From the NCBI GenBank assembly GCA_019309685.1, contig JAFDFT010000009.1, forward strand, positions 1 to 16,240: a stretch of 16,240 nucleotides of DNA, given 5' to 3'. Of the stretch, positions 14,853 through 16,240 are shown piece by piece. Position 1 is the first letter of the stretch. Each line of letters starts with the position of its first letter. Origin of the DNA: Deltaproteobacteria bacterium. Lineage in GTDB: Bacteria; Desulfobacterota; Desulfobacteria; Desulfobacterales; JAABPS01. The translations under genes were made by a program, and so were the position numbers. The notes under the pieces were generated by a model, which was not told the DNA's origin, searched no databases, and saw only the letters and a program-made list of their open reading frames with translations.

Positions 14853-16240
14853 CTACTCATATGTAATTTTAGTTCTATAGTTTAATACAGGGAGAAAAGC
14901 TTCTTTAGCGATATCACAAAAAACCTTATCAAATATAGCTTCAGTGTTGATTTTGCTGAAACAGAGTTTGAAATACGGATCTTCAGATTCACCTCCATAA
15001 TCGCCATATTCAACTATCCATTTATTTAACGCTTTTCGGATACTTGAAAATGACTGATCAGCGTCCTTAGATATGTTTTCCGCATACACAAAAGAGGATT
15101 CAGGGAAAAATTTTAACGGAATGACCAATCCTTCCCAGTATAGCTTTAGCAGTGTGCCCAATATTGTCTGACTGTTAGTAATATCTGCGAATTCGTATGC
15201 TTCGTTTTTGCACACGAGAATTGTTTTTCGTGGGTACTGATCCTGCTGATAAGAACACAACGCTAAATGGTACATCCATGCATGGATAAAGTCTCTGGGC
15301 CTGGCTTTGGCAAATCGCATGGAAATTTGATATGGCTCATAAATAGTATCTAAACTTCCATACACCTGAAAGCCGTCAATTTCAAGATTGATTTCAACCG
15401 GCTCCAATAGAATGTGTTTTGTGAACGTTTCCGTTCTCGAAGCATATGACTCTGTTTCAGCGGCTAATTGTCCAAAAACCATTGTGCCTGGATTTCCATG
15501 CGGCAAAACACCTTTGGCTTTTTGGATCTCCATAACTTCATCCATAGGCATGCCTGATAAACGTTTATCCAGAATTTCCTGTTCTATTATATATTTTTCA
15601 AGAGGATTCAGATCGAAATTTTCCTGATCAGATATTAATGTGTCACCTGTTTTCAAAAAGATGCCAAGCCTTTTTTCAACAAGATATTTTGATGGGTTTC
15701 GAAAAAATTCAGATAGATCGTTGATACTGATCATCCTATAGCTCTCATCAGGTTCGCTTAATCCTTTTTCAAAAAAAGACTGGATTTTTGGATCATCCTG
15801 CATGGCAACTGATGCAAGCATATTTTCCTTTGAATAACTGAAATACGCGTCATTCCCTTCGCTGAAATACTGCGGATGAAACGCGTGGCGTCTGTGTTTT
15901 CGGATTATCGTTTCATCCGAGGCTGCGATACCGTTTTGAATGTAATCAACAAGTTCGCTTACCGTACTTGATGCCGGAATCGTTGAATTATCATTAATAG
16001 ACTGCCCGACATAGCTTATATAAAAGTGTTTTCGGGAAATTTGTCATCATTTCTTCTGGACCTGTCACCGGGTTTTGGGTGTTTCGACAGTAAATCAAAA
16101 CTAAGCTGCCGATCATTTCTTGGAAACATATCTGAGTTCATACCTATCAAACAGACAGCTTTAAAGGGAATGCTCCGCATGGGCAACATGGCGCAAAATG
16201 TCACCCCGCCGGATATAAATCCGGACCCAAAAACATTTAT
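14853..16240 (-). pseudogene. recC: RecC, exodeoxyribonuclease V gamma subunit, C-terminal part, frameshifted
   Basis: RecC is the structural and Chi-recognition subunit that holds RecB and RecD. The visible part (about 460 residues of some 1100) runs off the right edge. The first piece (16240 to 16037) reads through GGVTFCAMLPMRSIPFK, CLIGMNSDMFPR and GDRSRRNDDKF, hallmark RecC sequence, then hits a stop at 16016. The second piece resumes in another frame at 16034 with RKHFYISYVGQSIND and runs 393 residues to the stop at 14853. E. coli RecC has LFLEALISA between the equivalent positions; here those nine residues are missing, so about 25 bases appear to be deleted, out of frame. The ATG at 15821 lies inside the second piece and is not a natural start. 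Either the gene is broken or the sequence has an assembly error. Its stop lies 31 bases before the oxidase remnant. Confidence 0.9.

Noticed and set aside
14853..15821. A separate 322-residue protein starting at the ATG at 15821
   Set aside because: The same frame extends 71 more RecC-like residues upstream to 16034, so this ATG is internal.
16016..16204. A separate 62-residue gene
   Set aside because: It is the RecC frame before the deletion; its first codon is a GTG inside the conserved GGVTFCAML stretch, not a start.
1..16240. CRISPR array, tRNA/rRNA genes, transposase or phage genes
   Set aside because: I saw no regularly spaced direct repeats, cloverleaf-like sequence or recognisable mobile-element protein anywhere in the window.

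Overview
The window looks like low-GC, strictly anaerobic bacterial DNA, most likely a sulfate-reducing Desulfobacterota (Desulfobacterales-like) relative. That placement is inference. It rests on a tungsten/molybdenum aldehyde:ferredoxin oxidoreductase next to an iron alcohol dehydrogenase, an archaeal-type ADH synthase/class I aldolase, a CHASE2-sensor Ser/Thr kinase, and short palindromic intergenic repeats. No marker gene fixes the species. Every confident gene lies on the minus strand, so transcription runs from high to low coordinates.

Layout in transcription order: (1) the C-terminal part of recC enters from the right edge and carries an out-of-frame deletion near 16035; (2) a 137-base remnant of an FAD-linked oxidase (14685-14821) follows the recC stop; (3) an Fe-dependent alcohol dehydrogenase (13225-14493) and an aldehyde ferredoxin oxidoreductase (11378-13210) form a tight, translationally coupled pair ending at a strong, probably bidirectional terminator (11326-11360); (4) a second block holds a class III aminotransferase (9943-11142), a membrane CHASE2/TPR/Ser-Thr kinase (7341-9866) and an ADH synthase/DhnA-type aldolase (6382-7182); (5) after a 349-base gap with two palindromic elements come recB (2406-6032) and recD (506-2368); (6) the left 505 bases have no gene but begin with a structured segment resembling the 5' end of a group II intron.

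RecB, RecC and RecD normally form one nuclease-helicase for double-strand-break repair, and recC-recB-recD is the usual order. Here the order is kept, but about 8.8 kb of unrelated metabolic and signalling genes and a terminator separate recC from recB, and recC appears frameshifted while recB and recD are intact with all catalytic motifs. The alcohol dehydrogenase and oxidoreductase would together interconvert alcohol, aldehyde and acid with NAD(P)H and ferredoxin. I see no phage, CRISPR, transposase, tRNA or rRNA. I found no convincing wholly new system; the notable points are the split and damaged recBCD locus, the oxidase remnant and the structured intergenic elements.
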